The notes under the pieces are model-generated. The model was not told the DNA's origin and made no database searches. It worked only from the letters and a program-made list of their open reading frames with translations. DNA of 64,000 bases from Serratia entomophila (GTDB lineage: Bacteria > Pseudomonadota > Gammaproteobacteria > Enterobacterales > Enterobacteriaceae): assembly GCF_021462285.1 (NCBI RefSeq), contig NZ_CP082787.1, positions 1,302,001 to 1,366,000 on the forward strand. Reading direction: 5' to 3'. A program made the position numbers and the translations under genes. Below, piece after piece: positions 50,950 through 60,437 of this stretch. Within the stretch, counting starts at the first letter, position 1. Every line of letters begins with the position of its first letter.

Positions 50950-51554
50950 CACGGCGCCAGTTCCCGGAACACCGCCACCAGTTCCAGCAGATTGTGGGCG
51001 CCGGTCTTGCGCAAAATGTTTTTCTTGTGGGTGCTGACGGTTTTGTTGCTGATGTGCAGCATCTCGGCAATTTGCAGGTTGGATAACCCTTTGCTCAGCA
51101 GCCCCAACACTTCGAGCTCTTTCGGCGTCAGCGGGGTGCCGTCCGTCGGCCCTCTGTCTTCCGCCATGGCGGCGGCGGGAAAGCTCAGCCCGCCATCCAG
51201 CACCTGTTCGATCGCCTGCACCAGCCGTTCCAGCGCGCTGCCTTTATGCACGAAGCCATTGGCGCCGGCGGCGTAGGCCATGCGGGCGTAGATGTCTTCT
51301 TCCTGCGCGGTGTAGATCAGAATCGGTTGCTGCGGGTAGCGGCGGCGGATCTTTTTAAGCAGCTGCAGCCCGTCGGTTTGCGGCAGGCCGATATCCAGGA
51401 TCACCAGGCTGAAGGCGGCGGCCTCCAGCTGTGTCAGCGCCTGGGCGTCGTCCTGCACCGCCTGCAGGCGGTAGGTGCGGGATGATTTCATTAGCGCCGC
51501 TTCCAGTGCGACATGAACCACCGGGTGGTCATCAACCAAGAGTAGGGAAGGCAT
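50949..51554 (-). CDS. LuxR-type response regulator of the hybrid kinase
   Basis: 201 aa. Receiver domain (LLLVDDHPVVHVALEAALM, phospho-Asp in VILDIGLPQTDGL, Lys in FVHKGS) and a NarL/LuxR helix-turn-helix (LTPKELEVLGLLSKGLSN, ISNKTVSTHKKNI). BvgA/EvgA class. The start at ATG 51554 gives MPSLLLVDDHP; longer frames upstream have no homology to receivers. Its TGA overlaps the kinase start (TGATG), so the pair is co-translated. No E. coli counterpart between zitB and aroG. Confidence 0.92.
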   Translation of the reverse strand: MPSLLLVDDHPVVHVALEAALMKSSRTYRLQAVQDDAQALTQLEAAAFSLVILDIGLPQTDGLQLLKKIRRRYPQQPILIYTAQEEDIYARMAYAAGANGFVHKGSALERLVQAIEQVLDGGLSFPAAAMAEDRGPTDGTPLTPKELEVLGLLSKGLSNLQIAEMLHISNKTVSTHKKNILRKTGAHNLLELVAVFRELAP

Positions 51555-51764
51555 GTTTGGCTCGTGTAACTTTGTCCTGAACGCTAGCATAGCGAAAAAG
51601 GAGCCTCTGCGCTCCCCCGATGAAACAGCACAATCTACTGTTAATTTGGCCGTTGGCCCGGCGGGCGGCAAAGGTGATTTACAGCGTCATCCTCACAGGC
51701 TAGATTGATTGGATCACTGCACTTACGCACTGCGAATTACCCCTCGATACCGAATGGAAAAGCG

Positions 51765-52817
51765 ATGAATTACCAAAACGACGACTTACGCATCAACGAA
51801 ATCAAGGAACTCTTGCCACCGGTGGCCCTGTTAGAGAAGTTTCCGGCCACTGAGCGCGCAGCAGAGACGGTGTCCCAGGCCCGCAGCGCTATTCATAACA
51901 TCCTCCGCGGCAGCGACGATCGCCTGCTGGTGGTGATCGGCCCTTGTTCCATCCACGACACCAACGCGGCCAAGGAATATGCAGAGCGCCTGCTGGCCCT
52001 GCGCCAAGAGCTGAACGGCGAGCTGGAAGTGGTGATGCGCGTTTACTTTGAAAAACCGCGCACTACCGTGGGCTGGAAAGGGCTGATCAACGATCCGCAG
52101 ATGGACAACAGCTTCCACATCAACGACGGTCTGCGCCTGGCGCGCAAGCTGTTGGTGGAAATCAACGACAGCGGCCTGCCGGCCGCCGGCGAATTCCTCG
52201 ACATGATCACGCCGCAGTATCTGGCGGATCTGATGAGCTGGGGCGCCATCGGCGCGCGCACCACCGAATCCCAGGTGCACCGCGAGCTGGCCTCCGGCCT
52301 GTCTTGCCCGGTTGGCTTCAAAAACGGCACCGACGGCACCATCAAGGTGGCGATTGACGCCATCAACGCCGCCAGCGCGCCGCACTGCTTCCTGTCGGTC
52401 ACCAAGTGGGGCCACTCGGCGATCGTCAATACCAGCGGCAACGGCGACTGCCACATTATCCTGCGCGGCGGCAAAGAGCCGAACTACAGCGCGGCGCACG
52501 TGAAAGACGTTAAAGAGGGCCTGGCCAAAGCGGGCCTGCCGGCGCAGGTGATGATCGACTTCAGCCACGCCAACAGCAGCAAGCAGTTCAAGAAACAGCT
52601 GGACGTGAACGCCGACGTTTGCGGCCAGATCGCCGGCGGCGAAAAAGCGATTATCGGCGTGATGATTGAAAGCCACCTGGTGGAAGGCAATCAGAATCTG
52701 GAAAGCGGCGAACCGCTGGTTTACGGCAAAAGCGTGACCGATGCCTGCATCGGCTGGCAAGACACCGAAACCGTGCTGCGCCAGCTGGCGGCGGCGGTGA
52801 AAGCGCGTCGCGGCTGA
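51765..52817 (+). CDS. aroG: DAHP synthase, phenylalanine-sensitive
   Basis: 350 aa, E. coli AroG length. First step of the shikimate pathway: PEP plus erythrose 4-phosphate to DAHP. Metal and substrate residues lie in VVIGPCSIHD, VYFEKPRTTVGWKG, ESQVHRELASG-like TTESQVHRELASGLS and DFSHANSSK. The N-terminus MNYQNDDLRINEIKELLPP matches AroG rather than AroF/AroH. It is divergent from the two-component genes. Confidence 0.97.
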   Translation: MNYQNDDLRINEIKELLPPVALLEKFPATERAAETVSQARSAIHNILRGSDDRLLVVIGPCSIHDTNAAKEYAERLLALRQELNGELEVVMRVYFEKPRTTVGWKGLINDPQMDNSFHINDGLRLARKLLVEINDSGLPAAGEFLDMITPQYLADLMSWGAIGARTTESQVHRELASGLSCPVGFKNGTDGTIKVAIDAINAASAPHCFLSVTKWGHSAIVNTSGNGDCHIILRGGKEPNYSAAHVKDVKEGLAKAGLPAQVMIDFSHANSSKQFKKQLDVNADVCGQIAGGEKAIIGVMIESHLVEGNQNLESGEPLVYGKSVTDACIGWQDTETVLRQLAAAVKARRG

Positions 52818-52828
52818 TAACCCGCCTG

Positions 52829-52853
52829 TGGGGCCTGCAGTATAGAGGCCCCA
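52829..52853 (+). terminator. Hairpin after aroG
   Basis: TGGGGCCT / AGGCCCCA, 8-bp stem with a 9-base loop, 11 bases past the aroG stop, followed by a C/T-rich stretch rather than a clean T-run. Confidence 0.5.
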
Positions 52854-53098
52854 TCTACCTCTCCCGTTGCTGATACTCCCTGGCTTTGCCATTATTCTAT
52901 TTCCCAATTTGACACCTTATTAACCCATATATATTTACGGGTATCAGGCGCTTTCTCTTTTTACTGCGGCGGGAAAGAGTATTTGTCGCCGTCTGGACAT
53001 TATGATTATATAGGACGCTTCTTATATTCCACTTAATCCTCCCGCTATTAAACGAAAGGGGAAAGGTGGTATTACCTATACTTTCAGGATGAAGGGTC

Positions 53099-54289
53099 AT
53101 GACAGACAATACCTCGCAGCCGCTGGGGCTGCATCGCATTAAATTTCATGGGAAAAGTGGCGAGTACTTCGCTATTTGGTTAGTCAACGCATTATTAACA
53201 ATTATAACCTTGGGTATTTACTCCGCTTGGGCGACGGTGCGTCGCCGTCGTTATTTCTATGGCAATACGGAATTGGACGGCGACCGCTTTGATTACCATG
53301 CGCAGCCGTTGCAGATCCTCAAAGGGCGGCTGTTGGTGATTGGCGGAATAATTGTTTTTTATATTTTATTGGCCATGGCGCCAATGCTGGGATTAGTCGC
53401 GTTGTTGGCTCTGCTGGCGTTGCTTCCGTGGGTCATTATCCGCAGCTGGCGCTATAACGCCATTATGTCGAGCTATCGCGGCGTGCGTTTTAACTATGTT
53501 TGCCGAACGGGGCGTGCCTATTGGGCCTTGCTGTTTTGCCCACTGTTGCTGATCATCGGGCTGTATGTGGCGATGGTGCTGCTGATCGGCATCGGCAGCG
53601 GGCTGGGCAGCATCAGCGCCATCGGCTTCGTGCTGTTGTTGACGGCGATTATGGCGGTGCCGGCGCTGGCGGCGGTTAATGGCATTATCAGCGCCTTGCA
53701 GTGCGATCTCTATGTCAACAATATGCGCTTTGGCAGCACGCCTTTTACCGCACCGCTGAAGAAGGCGGCTTTTATCAAGTTCGCGCTGATTAGCCTGCTG
53801 ATTTTCCTGCCGTTCCTGATTGGCGCCCTGGCGCTGGCCGGTTCGTTCCTGCTCTCCGTTTATCAGGCGGTGTTGATGGGCGCAATGACGGACGAGTTTG
53901 CGGATATGCTGTTGCTGGACAATATCGGCAGCCTGCTGTTGATGATGCTGGTGCTGCTGATCGGCTCGCTGGTGGCCGCCAGCTATCATACGGTAGCCCA
54001 GCGTAATTATGTGTACGGCCAAACGACGTTGAACGGGGAGAATAAACTGCATTCCTCGATGAAAACTCTGCCATACCTCTGGCTGTTGATCAGCAATAGC
54101 CTGATCACCGTCTTCTCTTTGGGCTTCGCCGCGCCGGTGGCGGAAGTGCGCCACGCCCGCTATCTGGCGGATTCTACCGCTGTGGAAGGGGATCTCGCGT
54201 TGTTGAGCGTTACTGCGCATCAGGAAACGGCGAACAACGCCGTGGCTGAAGAGGCGGTGCAGGCGCTGGATCTGAGCGGCGGTTTCTAG
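53099..54289 (+). CDS. YjgN family (DUF898) membrane protein
   Basis: 396 aa. N-terminal DUF898 motif FHGKSGEYFAIWLVNALLTIITLGIYSAWATVRRRRYF (read in parts) and about seven to eight membrane helices. The motif recurs: KSGEYFAIWLVN...TLGIYSAW in the first half, and LISNSLITVFSLGFAAPVAEVRHARY in the last, so the protein looks internally duplicated. It ends 7 bases before an M48 peptidase gene. Function unknown. Confidence 0.88.
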   Translation: MTDNTSQPLGLHRIKFHGKSGEYFAIWLVNALLTIITLGIYSAWATVRRRRYFYGNTELDGDRFDYHAQPLQILKGRLLVIGGIIVFYILLAMAPMLGLVALLALLALLPWVIIRSWRYNAIMSSYRGVRFNYVCRTGRAYWALLFCPLLLIIGLYVAMVLLIGIGSGLGSISAIGFVLLLTAIMAVPALAAVNGIISALQCDLYVNNMRFGSTPFTAPLKKAAFIKFALISLLIFLPFLIGALALAGSFLLSVYQAVLMGAMTDEFADMLLLDNIGSLLLMMLVLLIGSLVAASYHTVAQRNYVYGQTTLNGENKLHSSMKTLPYLWLLISNSLITVFSLGFAAPVAEVRHARYLADSTAVEGDLALLSVTAHQETANNAVAEEAVQALDLSGGF

Positions 54290-54296
54290 GCAGCCG

Positions 54297-55340
54297 ATGA
54301 TTCTGGAAGGGTTTTACCAGCCTGCCGGGCGAGCCGCGCGTGAAACGGCTCGCCTGCTGCTGAATGAGTCCGGCGAAGGCGTCACGCTGCAGCGGCAGAG
54401 TGGCCAGCATTATGTTCCTTTGGCGCAAATTAGCGTTTCAGCCTCACTGGGCAGCATTCCGCTGACGCTGACCTTCAGCGACGGCGGCCGCTTTGTGCCG
54501 GGTGATGACGCCGCTTTCCGCCAGTGGTTTTACCGGCGTCGTTCGCCGGGTTGGGTGCACCGTCTGGAGCGCCATAAGCGCGGCGTGGCTCTGGCGCTGT
54601 TGATGACGCTGTTGGCGATCCCGGCCTATGTGTATGTGCTGTTGCCCTGGGCGAGCAGCGAAATCGCCGTGCGCATTCCCAGCGCGGCGGAGCAGAAACT
54701 GGGCGAACATACGCGGCTGCTGCTGCGGCAGAGCGGCTTCAAACCGTCGGCGCTGCCGGCTGAACGGCAACGGGCGGTGCGGCAGCTGTTTGAGCGGGTG
54801 ATGCCGGCCGACATGCGCCGGGAGCGCACGCCGCTGACGCTGCAGCTGATGGCGGCGCCGGGCGCGCCAAACGCCTTTATGCTGCCGGACGGCACCCTGG
54901 TGTTGAGCGACAGCCTGGTGGCGCTGGCGGCTGATGATGACGGCCTGGCGGCGGTGATGCTGCACGAAATGGGGCACCATGCCTACCGCCACCCGATGCG
55001 CATGCTGGTGCGTTCGTCGCTGGTGGCGCTGACGATGATGTGGATGACCGGTGACGTCAGCGGCATTGGCGACACGCTGTTGCAGTCGGCGTCATTTGTG
55101 CACGAAATGCAGTTTTCACGCAGCATGGAAAGGGACGCAGACGCCTGGGCGATGGCGGAAATGCGTCGGCAAGGGCGCTCTCTGGCGGCGATGGCGCAGC
55201 TCTACCGCGCATTGTCGCAGGCGCCTGAGCGGAACGCCGAAGGCTCACTGGCGTTGCCTGCCTGGCTCAGCACGCATCCGGCAATGCAGGAGCGGCTGGA
55301 CGCGGTGCGGGCGGCGATGGCGGAGCAAGGTTCGCCGTAG
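54297..55340 (+). CDS. M48 family membrane metallopeptidase
   Basis: 347 aa. One membrane helix at about 101-120 (ALALLMTLLAIPAYVYVLLPW) follows an unusual N-terminal domain of about 95 residues. The C-terminal M48 zinc peptidase domain has VMLHEMGHHAYRH (HExxH, zinc ligands and catalytic Glu) and the third ligand Glu in SRSMERDADAWA. It is encoded directly after the YjgN gene and is presumably co-transcribed. Possibly a membrane protein quality-control or processing enzyme; the substrate is unknown. Confidence 0.87.
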   Translation: MILEGFYQPAGRAARETARLLLNESGEGVTLQRQSGQHYVPLAQISVSASLGSIPLTLTFSDGGRFVPGDDAAFRQWFYRRRSPGWVHRLERHKRGVALALLMTLLAIPAYVYVLLPWASSEIAVRIPSAAEQKLGEHTRLLLRQSGFKPSALPAERQRAVRQLFERVMPADMRRERTPLTLQLMAAPGAPNAFMLPDGTLVLSDSLVALAADDDGLAAVMLHEMGHHAYRHPMRMLVRSSLVALTMMWMTGDVSGIGDTLLQSASFVHEMQFSRSMERDADAWAMAEMRRQGRSLAAMAQLYRALSQAPERNAEGSLALPAWLSTHPAMQERLDAVRAAMAEQGSP

Positions 55341-55352
55341 CGGCGGAAAATA

Positions 55353-55385
55353 AAAAGCCCCCGGTTTGCAGCGGGGGCTTTTTTA
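55353..55385. terminator. Bidirectional rho-independent terminator
   Basis: AAAAAGCCCCCG / CGGGGGCTTTTT with loop GTTTGCAG. The A- and T-runs on the two sides allow termination both after the M48 gene (plus) and after gpmA (minus). Confidence 0.95.
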
Positions 55386-55400
55386 TATCAACGGGCGAAA

Positions 55401-56153
55401 TTACTTCGCTTTACCCTGGTTCGCCACGGCGGCCGCTTTGGCGGCGATCTCGTCGGCGTTACCCAGATAGTAACGTTTGATTGGCTTGAAGTTCTCGTCG
55501 AACTCATACACCAACGGCACGCCGGTTGGGATGTTCAGCTCGAGGATCTCATCTTCGCTCAGGTTATCCAGGTATTTCACCAGCGCGCGCAGGGAGTTGC
55601 CGTGCGCTGCAACGATAACGCGCTCGCCGCTCTTGATGCGTGGCAGGATCTCTTCGTCCCAGTAAGGGATAACGCGATCGATGGTCAGCGCCAGGCTTTC
55701 GGTCAGCGGCAGCTCTTTCTCGGTCAGCGCAGAGTAGCGCGGGTCGTGGCCCGGGTAGCGTTCGTCTTCTTTGGTCAGCTCTGGCGGCGTTACGGCGAAG
55801 CCGCGGCGCCATTGCTTAACCTGCTCGTCACCGTATTTCTCAGCGGTTTCCGCCTTGTTCAGGCCCTGCAGCGCGCCGTAATGACGTTCGTTCAGCTTCC
55901 AGGATTTTTCGGTAGGCAGCCAGGCTTGATCCAGCTCGTCGAGGATGTTCCACAGGGTGTGGATCGCGCGCTTCAGTACGGAGGTGTAAGCGAAGTCGAA
56001 AGAGAAACCTTCGTCTTTCAACAGCTTGCCAGCTGCTTTCGCTTCAGTGCGGCCTTTATCGGACAGATCAACATCATACCAACCGGTAAAGCGGTTTTCG
56101 TTGTTCCACTGGCTTTCGCCGTGACGCACCAGAACCAGCTTAGTTACAGCCAT
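55401..56153 (-). CDS. gpmA: 2,3-bisphosphoglycerate-dependent phosphoglycerate mutase
   Basis: 250 aa, E. coli length. Phosphohistidine motif [20 protein letters not shown] with the catalytic His near residue 11. Second His in [18 protein letters not shown]. Interconverts 3- and 2-phosphoglycerate in glycolysis. A Fur-like site lies just upstream. Confidence 0.98.
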   Translation of the reverse strand: MAVTKLVLVRHGESQWNNENRFTGWYDVDLSDKGRTEAKAAGKLLKDEGFSFDFAYTSVLKRAIHTLWNILDELDQAWLPTEKSWKLNERHYGALQGLNKAETAEKYGDEQVKQWRRGFAVTPPELTKEDERYPGHDPRYSALTEKELPLTESLALTIDRVIPYWDEEILPRIKSGERVIVAAHGNSLRALVKYLDNLSEDEILELNIPTGVPLVYEFDENFKPIKRYYLGNADEIAAKAAAVANQGKAK

Positions 56154-56185
56154 AGCTTAACTCCTTAATAATCTGACATTTCAAT

Positions 56186-56204
56186 GATAACGAAAATCAT
56201 TATA
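56186..56204 (-). promoter_or_regulatory. Fur box upstream of gpmA
   Basis: GATAACGAAAATCATTATA matches the 19-base Fur consensus GATAATGATAATCATTATC at 16 positions. It begins 33 bases upstream of the gpmA ATG. Iron control of gpmA through Fur has been reported in E. coli. Confidence 0.8.
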
Positions 56205-56370
56205 TTGCCGCGGCCCGGGGCTCGGCAATCGATAGTGTCTAACCATAGCCAATTTCTTGCCGCAAAGTAAGTGCTGTTCCGAGGAAAAAGCTGAATCGAT
56301 CAGGCGGGGAGGACAGAGGGAGAAACGGCGCGTCGAAGGCTCACTTCGCCGCGCCGTGGCGTCGGAAAAA

Positions 56371-56712
56371 TCAGGCGGATTTTTTCAGGCAGCTGCTCAT
56401 AAAGGTTTTGCGCTCGTCGCCCTTCAGGCTTTTTGCCTTGGCGTCGGCGTTACAGGTTTTCATTTTTTGCTGCTGCGGCGTCAGGGTTTTACCCGCGGCG
56501 GCAGAGCCTTCGGATTTCAGGCAGGTGCTCATAAAGGTTGAGCGATCCGCGCCCTTCAGCGTTTTGCTTGAAGCCTGTTGGTTGCAATCGGTCATGCGTT
56601 TTTGCTGTGCCGCCTGCGCCGGAGAAGGCGTTTTCGCTGCGGTGTCGGCAGCCATCAGGTTAGTGCTCAGCATTAAGCCCGCCAGTAATGGAAGTGCAGT
56701 GATCAGACGCAT
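56371..56712 (-). CDS. psiF: PsiF-repeat periplasmic protein
   Basis: 113 aa. Signal peptide (MRLITALPLLAGLMLSTNLMA, cleavage near 21). Two PsiF repeats follow, each with a pair of Cys: KRMTDCNQQASSKTLKGADRS...STCLK, and KMKTCNADAKAKSLKGDERK...SSCLKK. E. coli PsiF is phosphate-starvation-inducible and sits elsewhere, downstream of phoA. Role unknown. It has its own ribosome site (AAGGAACACC). Confidence 0.85.
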   Translation of the reverse strand: MRLITALPLLAGLMLSTNLMAADTAAKTPSPAQAAQQKRMTDCNQQASSKTLKGADRSTFMSTCLKSEGSAAAGKTLTPQQQKMKTCNADAKAKSLKGDERKTFMSSCLKKSA

Positions 56713-56876
56713 AGGTGTTCCTTCAGCTATTGATTGGCCGGCATTGGCCTAAAATTGTGACGTTGCACAAGGCGCGGTGCTTATCACGGTAGCCTGATTC
56801 TAGTGCGCGCTTTGGAATAAGGAAAGGCGGGCGCGGGCGGGGCGGCGGGGTAAAAAGGTAAGCATTTATAACAAAT

Positions 56877-56902
56877 CGCCCCCGGCCGCACGGCAAGGGG
56901 CG
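56877..56902 (-). terminator. Possible terminator after galM
   Basis: On the minus strand CGCCCC ... GGGGCG with an imperfect inner stem, followed by ATTTGTTATAAAT. It is 8 bases past the galM stop. Weak evidence. Confidence 0.35.
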
Positions 56903-56909
56903 CAGCGGG

Positions 56910-57953
56910 TCAGATCGGATAAAACTGATAATGGGTGGCGCTGTGATAAGTCTGCCCCGGTTGCAGCCAACAGCTTGGCTGCGGCCATTCGGGATGATGC
57001 GGGCTGTCCGGCAAAAACTCGCTCTCCAGCGCCACGCCGGCATAGTTGGCGTAGCTGCCGCCGTCGCGCGCCGGGGTGCCGGCCAGATGGTTGCCGCTGT
57101 ACAGCTGCAGCGCCGGCGCGCTGGTGAATACGCTCATCCGCACGCGGTTATCGGCGGACCACAGGTGCGCCGCCGGGCTGTCCAGCGCGCCGCAGGTGCG
57201 GTGCAGCAGATAGGCGTGATCGTAACCCTTGACCTGCTGCTGGCAGCGGTCACGCAGAAAATCCTGCAGCAGCGTTTTAGGCTGGCGAAAATCCATGCCG
57301 CTGCCCTCCACCGGCGTGAGATCGGCGCTGGGTATGCCTTCGCCGTCGACCGGCAGGTAACGATCGGCAAACAGCTGCAGCCGCTGGCGGCGTGCGTCGC
57401 TGCCGGCGCCGTCCAGGTTGAAATAGGCGTGGTTGGTCAGGTTCACGGGGCAGGCGCGATCGGTCTGCGCCTGATAGGCGATCTCCAGCCGATTGTCGGC
57501 GGTGAGGCGGTAGCAGACCTGCACGTCCAGATTGCCGGGAAAGCCCTGATCGCCATCTTCTGAATGCAGCGCGTAGCACACCTGCCGCGCATCCTGTTGC
57601 ACCCGCCGCCAACGCCGCGCGTGAAAGCCTGCGGGGCCGCCGTGCAGCTGGTGTTTTCCCTGATTGGCGACCAGCGGATGCGCTTTGCCGTCAAGCGGCA
57701 AGCTGGCGTGGGCGATGCGGTTGGCGTAACGTCCGACGGTAGCGCCCAGGTAGGCGCTCTGGCGCTGATAATCCGCCGGGGTGCGGCAGCCCAGCAGCAG
57801 CTCGCGTATTTCACCGGATCTCAACGGCAGCTCGGCGGACAGCCAGGTGGCACCCCAGTCCATCAGCGTCACCGTCATGCCCGCGTCGTTTTGCAGCCGG
57901 GCCAGCTGATAGGGTTGCCCGTCCGGCGCCCGTTCGGCGCTGCCCGTCAGCAT
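56910..57953 (-). CDS. galM: Aldose 1-epimerase (galactose mutarotase)
   Basis: 347 aa (E. coli 346). Converts beta- to alpha-D-galactose before GalK. Landmarks are [34 protein letters not shown] (catalytic His region), [12 protein letters not shown] (second catalytic His) and [18 protein letters not shown] [15 protein letters not shown] with the catalytic Glu. It overlaps galK by 7 bases. Confidence 0.96.
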   Translation of the reverse strand: MLTGSAERAPDGQPYQLARLQNDAGMTVTLMDWGATWLSAELPLRSGEIRELLLGCRTPADYQRQSAYLGATVGRYANRIAHASLPLDGKAHPLVANQGKHQLHGGPAGFHARRWRRVQQDARQVCYALHSEDGDQGFPGNLDVQVCYRLTADNRLEIAYQAQTDRACPVNLTNHAYFNLDGAGSDARRQRLQLFADRYLPVDGEGIPSADLTPVEGSGMDFRQPKTLLQDFLRDRCQQQVKGYDHAYLLHRTCGALDSPAAHLWSADNRVRMSVFTSAPALQLYSGNHLAGTPARDGGSYANYAGVALESEFLPDSPHHPEWPQPSCWLQPGQTYHSATHYQFYPI

Positions 57954-59098
57954 GAGCCGGCCCCTTCAGACGCTTTGCAGACGTAAAATGTTTCCCGCAG
58001 CCCGCCGGTTTGCAGCGGGTATTGCTGCGCCACCGCCGCGCGCACCGGCTCAACCAGCTCTTGCGGCATCAGGGCGACGACGCAGCCGCCAAAGCCGCCG
58101 CCGGTCATGCGCGCGCCGCCGCGATCGCCGACGGTAGCTTTGACTATCTCCACCAGCCGGTCGATCGGCGGCACGGTGATTTCAAAGTCATCGCGCATCG
58201 AAGCGTGAGATCCCGCCATCAGCCGGCCCATCAGCGCCATGTCGCCGGCCGCCAGCGCATCGGCCGCGGCCAGGGTGCGATCGTTTTCGGTGATCACATG
58301 GCGCGCCCGGCGGGCGACGATCGGATCCAACTGGTGCTGGATCGAGGAAAACAGATCCAGGCTGACGTCGCGCAGCGCTTTAACGCCAAAGAAACGCGCC
58401 GCTTCTTCACACTGCTTGCGCCGGGTGTTGTATTCGCTGTCTACCAGGCCGCGCTTGACGTTCGAGTTGATGATCACCACCGCCAGATTGTCCGGCACCG
58501 GTACCGCCCGCGTGGACAGCGAGCGGCAGTCGATCAGCAGGGCATGATCCCGTTGGCCGAGCGCGGAGATCAGCTGATCCATAATGCCGCAGTTACAGCC
58601 GACGAACTGGTTCTCCGCCTCCTGCCCGTTCAGCGCCAGCGCCACGCCGTCCAACGGCAACGCGTACAGCGCCTGCAGCGCCTGGCCCACGGCCACCTCC
58701 AGCGAAGCGGAAGAGCTGAGGCCCGCACCCTGGGGCACGTTGCCGGCAATCACCAAATCGGCGCCGCCAAAATCCGGGTTACGGATCTGCAGGTGTTTCA
58801 CCACGCCGCGCACGTAATCGGACCAGCGTTGGGTCGGGTGGCTGACTATCGGATCGTCTAACGCGAACAGATCCTGCTGATGGTCGTAATCGACGGCGAT
58901 CGCGCGGATCTGGCGATCGTCGCGTTTGGCGCAGGCGATGACGGTCTGGTAATCGATGGCGCAGGGCAGCACGAAACCGTCGTTATAATCGGTATGTTCG
59001 CCGATCAAATTCACCCGGCCCGGCGCCTGAATGGTCAGCGCGGGCGCGTAGCCGAAGTGGGCGGTAAAAACCTCGTGGGTATGTTGTTTCAGGCTCAT
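57947..59098 (-). CDS. galK: Galactokinase
   Basis: 383 aa (E. coli 382). GHMP-kinase fold. Galactokinase signature [22 protein letters not shown] loop [18 protein letters not shown], and C-terminal motif [18 protein letters not shown]. Phosphorylates alpha-D-galactose to galactose 1-phosphate. It overlaps galT by 4 bases (ATGA) and galM by 7. Confidence 0.98.
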   Translation of the reverse strand: MSLKQHTHEVFTAHFGYAPALTIQAPGRVNLIGEHTDYNDGFVLPCAIDYQTVIACAKRDDRQIRAIAVDYDHQQDLFALDDPIVSHPTQRWSDYVRGVVKHLQIRNPDFGGADLVIAGNVPQGAGLSSSASLEVAVGQALQALYALPLDGVALALNGQEAENQFVGCNCGIMDQLISALGQRDHALLIDCRSLSTRAVPVPDNLAVVIINSNVKRGLVDSEYNTRRKQCEEAARFFGVKALRDVSLDLFSSIQHQLDPIVARRARHVITENDRTLAAADALAAGDMALMGRLMAGSHASMRDDFEITVPPIDRLVEIVKATVGDRGGARMTGGGFGGCVVALMPQELVEPVRAAVAQQYPLQTGGLRETFYVCKASEGAGSC

Positions 59099-60147
59099 GC
59101 TTGGGCTCCGGCTTCACGGTAATGAATGTCGCTGACGGCGCGCAGGCGCTCCGCGGCCTGTTCGGCGGTCAGATCGCGCTGGGTTTCCGCCAGCAGCTCG
59201 TAACCCACCATAAACTTGCGCACGGTGGCGGAACGCAGCAGCGGCGGGTAGAAGTGGGCGTGCAGCTGCCAGTGGCGGTTGTCGGCGCCGTTGAACGGTG
59301 CGCCGTGCCAGCCCATCGAGTAGGGGAAAGAGCACTGGAACAGGTTGTCGTAGCGGCTGGTCAGCTGCTTTAGCGCCAACGCCAGATCGCCGCTTTGCGC
59401 AGCGCTGAGATCGGTAATGCGCTGCACGGCGGCTTTTGGCAGCAGCAGCGTTTCAAATGGCCAGGCGGCCCAGTAAGGCACCACCGCCAGCCAGTGTTCG
59501 GTTTCCACTACCCTGCGTTCACCGGCGGCCAGCTCTCGCCGCGCATAGTCCAACAGCAGCGGGGATTGATGCCGCTGGAAATACTCAAGCTGCAAACGAT
59601 CTTCGCGTTCCGCTTCGTTCGGCAAGAAGCTGTTGGCCCAGACCTGGCCGTGCGGGTGCGGATTGGAGCAGCCCATCGCCGCCCCTTTGTTCTCGAACAG
59701 CTGTATCCAGGGATAGTGCTGCCCCAGTTCGGCGGTCTGGGCCTGCCAGGCGGCGACGACCTGTTCCAGCGCCGCCAGCGGCAGCTCGGGCAGAGTCTTG
59801 CTGTGATCGGGAGAGAAACAGATCACCCGGCTGGTGCCGCGCGCGCTTTGGCAACGCATCAGCGGATCGTGGCTTTCCGGCGCCTGCGGGGTATCGCTCA
59901 TCAATGCGGCGAAGTCGTTAACGAATACGTAGGTATCACGATAATCCGGGTTTTTGTCGCCGGTGACCCGGATATTGCCCGGGCACAGGAAGCAGTGCGG
60001 ATCATGGGCCGGCAGGCTGTCATTGGGCAGGCTCTCTTGCTGCCCCTGCCAGGGGCGCTTGGCGCGATGCGGCGATACCAGTACCCATTGTCCGGTCAAC
60101 GGGTTGTAGCGGCGGTGGGGGTGATCTATGGGATTAAATTCCGACAT
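59095..60147 (-). CDS. galT: Galactose-1-phosphate uridylyltransferase
   Basis: 350 aa (E. coli 348). Histidine-triad-like catalytic motif [13 protein letters not shown], zinc-site residues CFLCPGN and, near the N-terminus, [25 protein letters not shown]. The start at ATG 60147 follows AAGGAA; an upstream ATG at 60195 falls on the operator. It is the first gene of the operon here, the place taken by galE in E. coli. Confidence 0.97.
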   Translation of the reverse strand: MSEFNPIDHPHRRYNPLTGQWVLVSPHRAKRPWQGQQESLPNDSLPAHDPHCFLCPGNIRVTGDKNPDYRDTYVFVNDFAALMSDTPQAPESHDPLMRCQSARGTSRVICFSPDHSKTLPELPLAALEQVVAAWQAQTAELGQHYPWIQLFENKGAAMGCSNPHPHGQVWANSFLPNEAEREDRLQLEYFQRHQSPLLLDYARRELAAGERRVVETEHWLAVVPYWAAWPFETLLLPKAAVQRITDLSAAQSGDLALALKQLTSRYDNLFQCSFPYSMGWHGAPFNGADNRHWQLHAHFYPPLLRSATVRKFMVGYELLAETQRDLTAEQAAERLRAVSDIHYREAGAQA

Positions 60148-60179
60148 AGCGGTTCCTTCTCTCAGCGTCGGCGTGATTT

Positions 60180-60195
60180 TTGTAACCGCTTTCAC
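60180..60195 (-). promoter_or_regulatory. Internal-type gal operator (OI-like)
   Basis: On the minus strand GTGAAAGCGGTTACAA fits the GalR/GalS consensus GTGnAAnCGnTTnCAC except for the last base. In E. coli OI lies inside galE. Here it is non-coding, 33 bases before galT. It is centred 110 bases from the external operator. Confidence 0.8.
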
Positions 60196-60244
60196 TTGCC
60201 GTCTGCTGGGCCTGTAACAGGGCTAATAGTTAATGATGGGCAAA

Positions 60245-60253
60245 AAGATAGCA
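60245..60253 (-). promoter_or_regulatory. Extended -10 of the gal promoter
   Basis: On the minus strand TGCTATCTT is an extended -10 (TGnTATCTT), aligned with E. coli galP1 TGCTATGGT. The predicted transcript start is near 60237. That puts the external operator centre close to -60.5, the E. coli value. A CRP-like half (GATCACCTTTTCC) lies between them. Confidence 0.65.
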
Positions 60254-60289
60254 TGCTTGCAGAACGGAAAAGGTGATCCAACGCGAATA

Positions 60290-60305
60290 ATGGAATCGTT
60301 TACAC
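60290..60305 (-). promoter_or_regulatory. External gal operator (OE)
   Basis: On the minus strand GTGTAAACGATTCCAT differs from the E. coli galOE (GTGTAAACGATTCCAC, as I recall it) in one base. Binding site for GalR/GalS. Confidence 0.9.
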
Positions 60306-60402
60306 ACAAGAGGCAATCAGCGTCACGGCGGGGGCAGAAAGTGAGTTTACGGGGGAGGTCAGGCCGGAGGCGATGGTAATGATAGCGGTTTCATCCATAG
60401 GT

Positions 60403-60432
60403 GGCGCCGGCAGAAAAATGTCCGCCGGCGCC
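60403..60432 (-). terminator. Hairpin after the CPBP protease gene
   Basis: GGCGCCGGC / GCCGGCGCC, a perfect 9-bp stem with a 12-base loop. Flanking CATCCATA and TATGGATG add an outer pairing that includes the end of the coding region. No T-run after it on the minus strand. Confidence 0.5.
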
Positions 60433-60437
60433 GATGC

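Noticed and set aside
51672..51764. TyrR box in front of aroG
   Set aside because: The stretch contains TGTTAATT and TTTACA pieces but not a TGTAAA-N6-TTTACA palindrome, so I do not call it.
60148..60437. Remnant of galE
   Set aside because: No reading frame or recognisable epimerase motif (GxxGxxG, YxxxK) on either strand in this gap.
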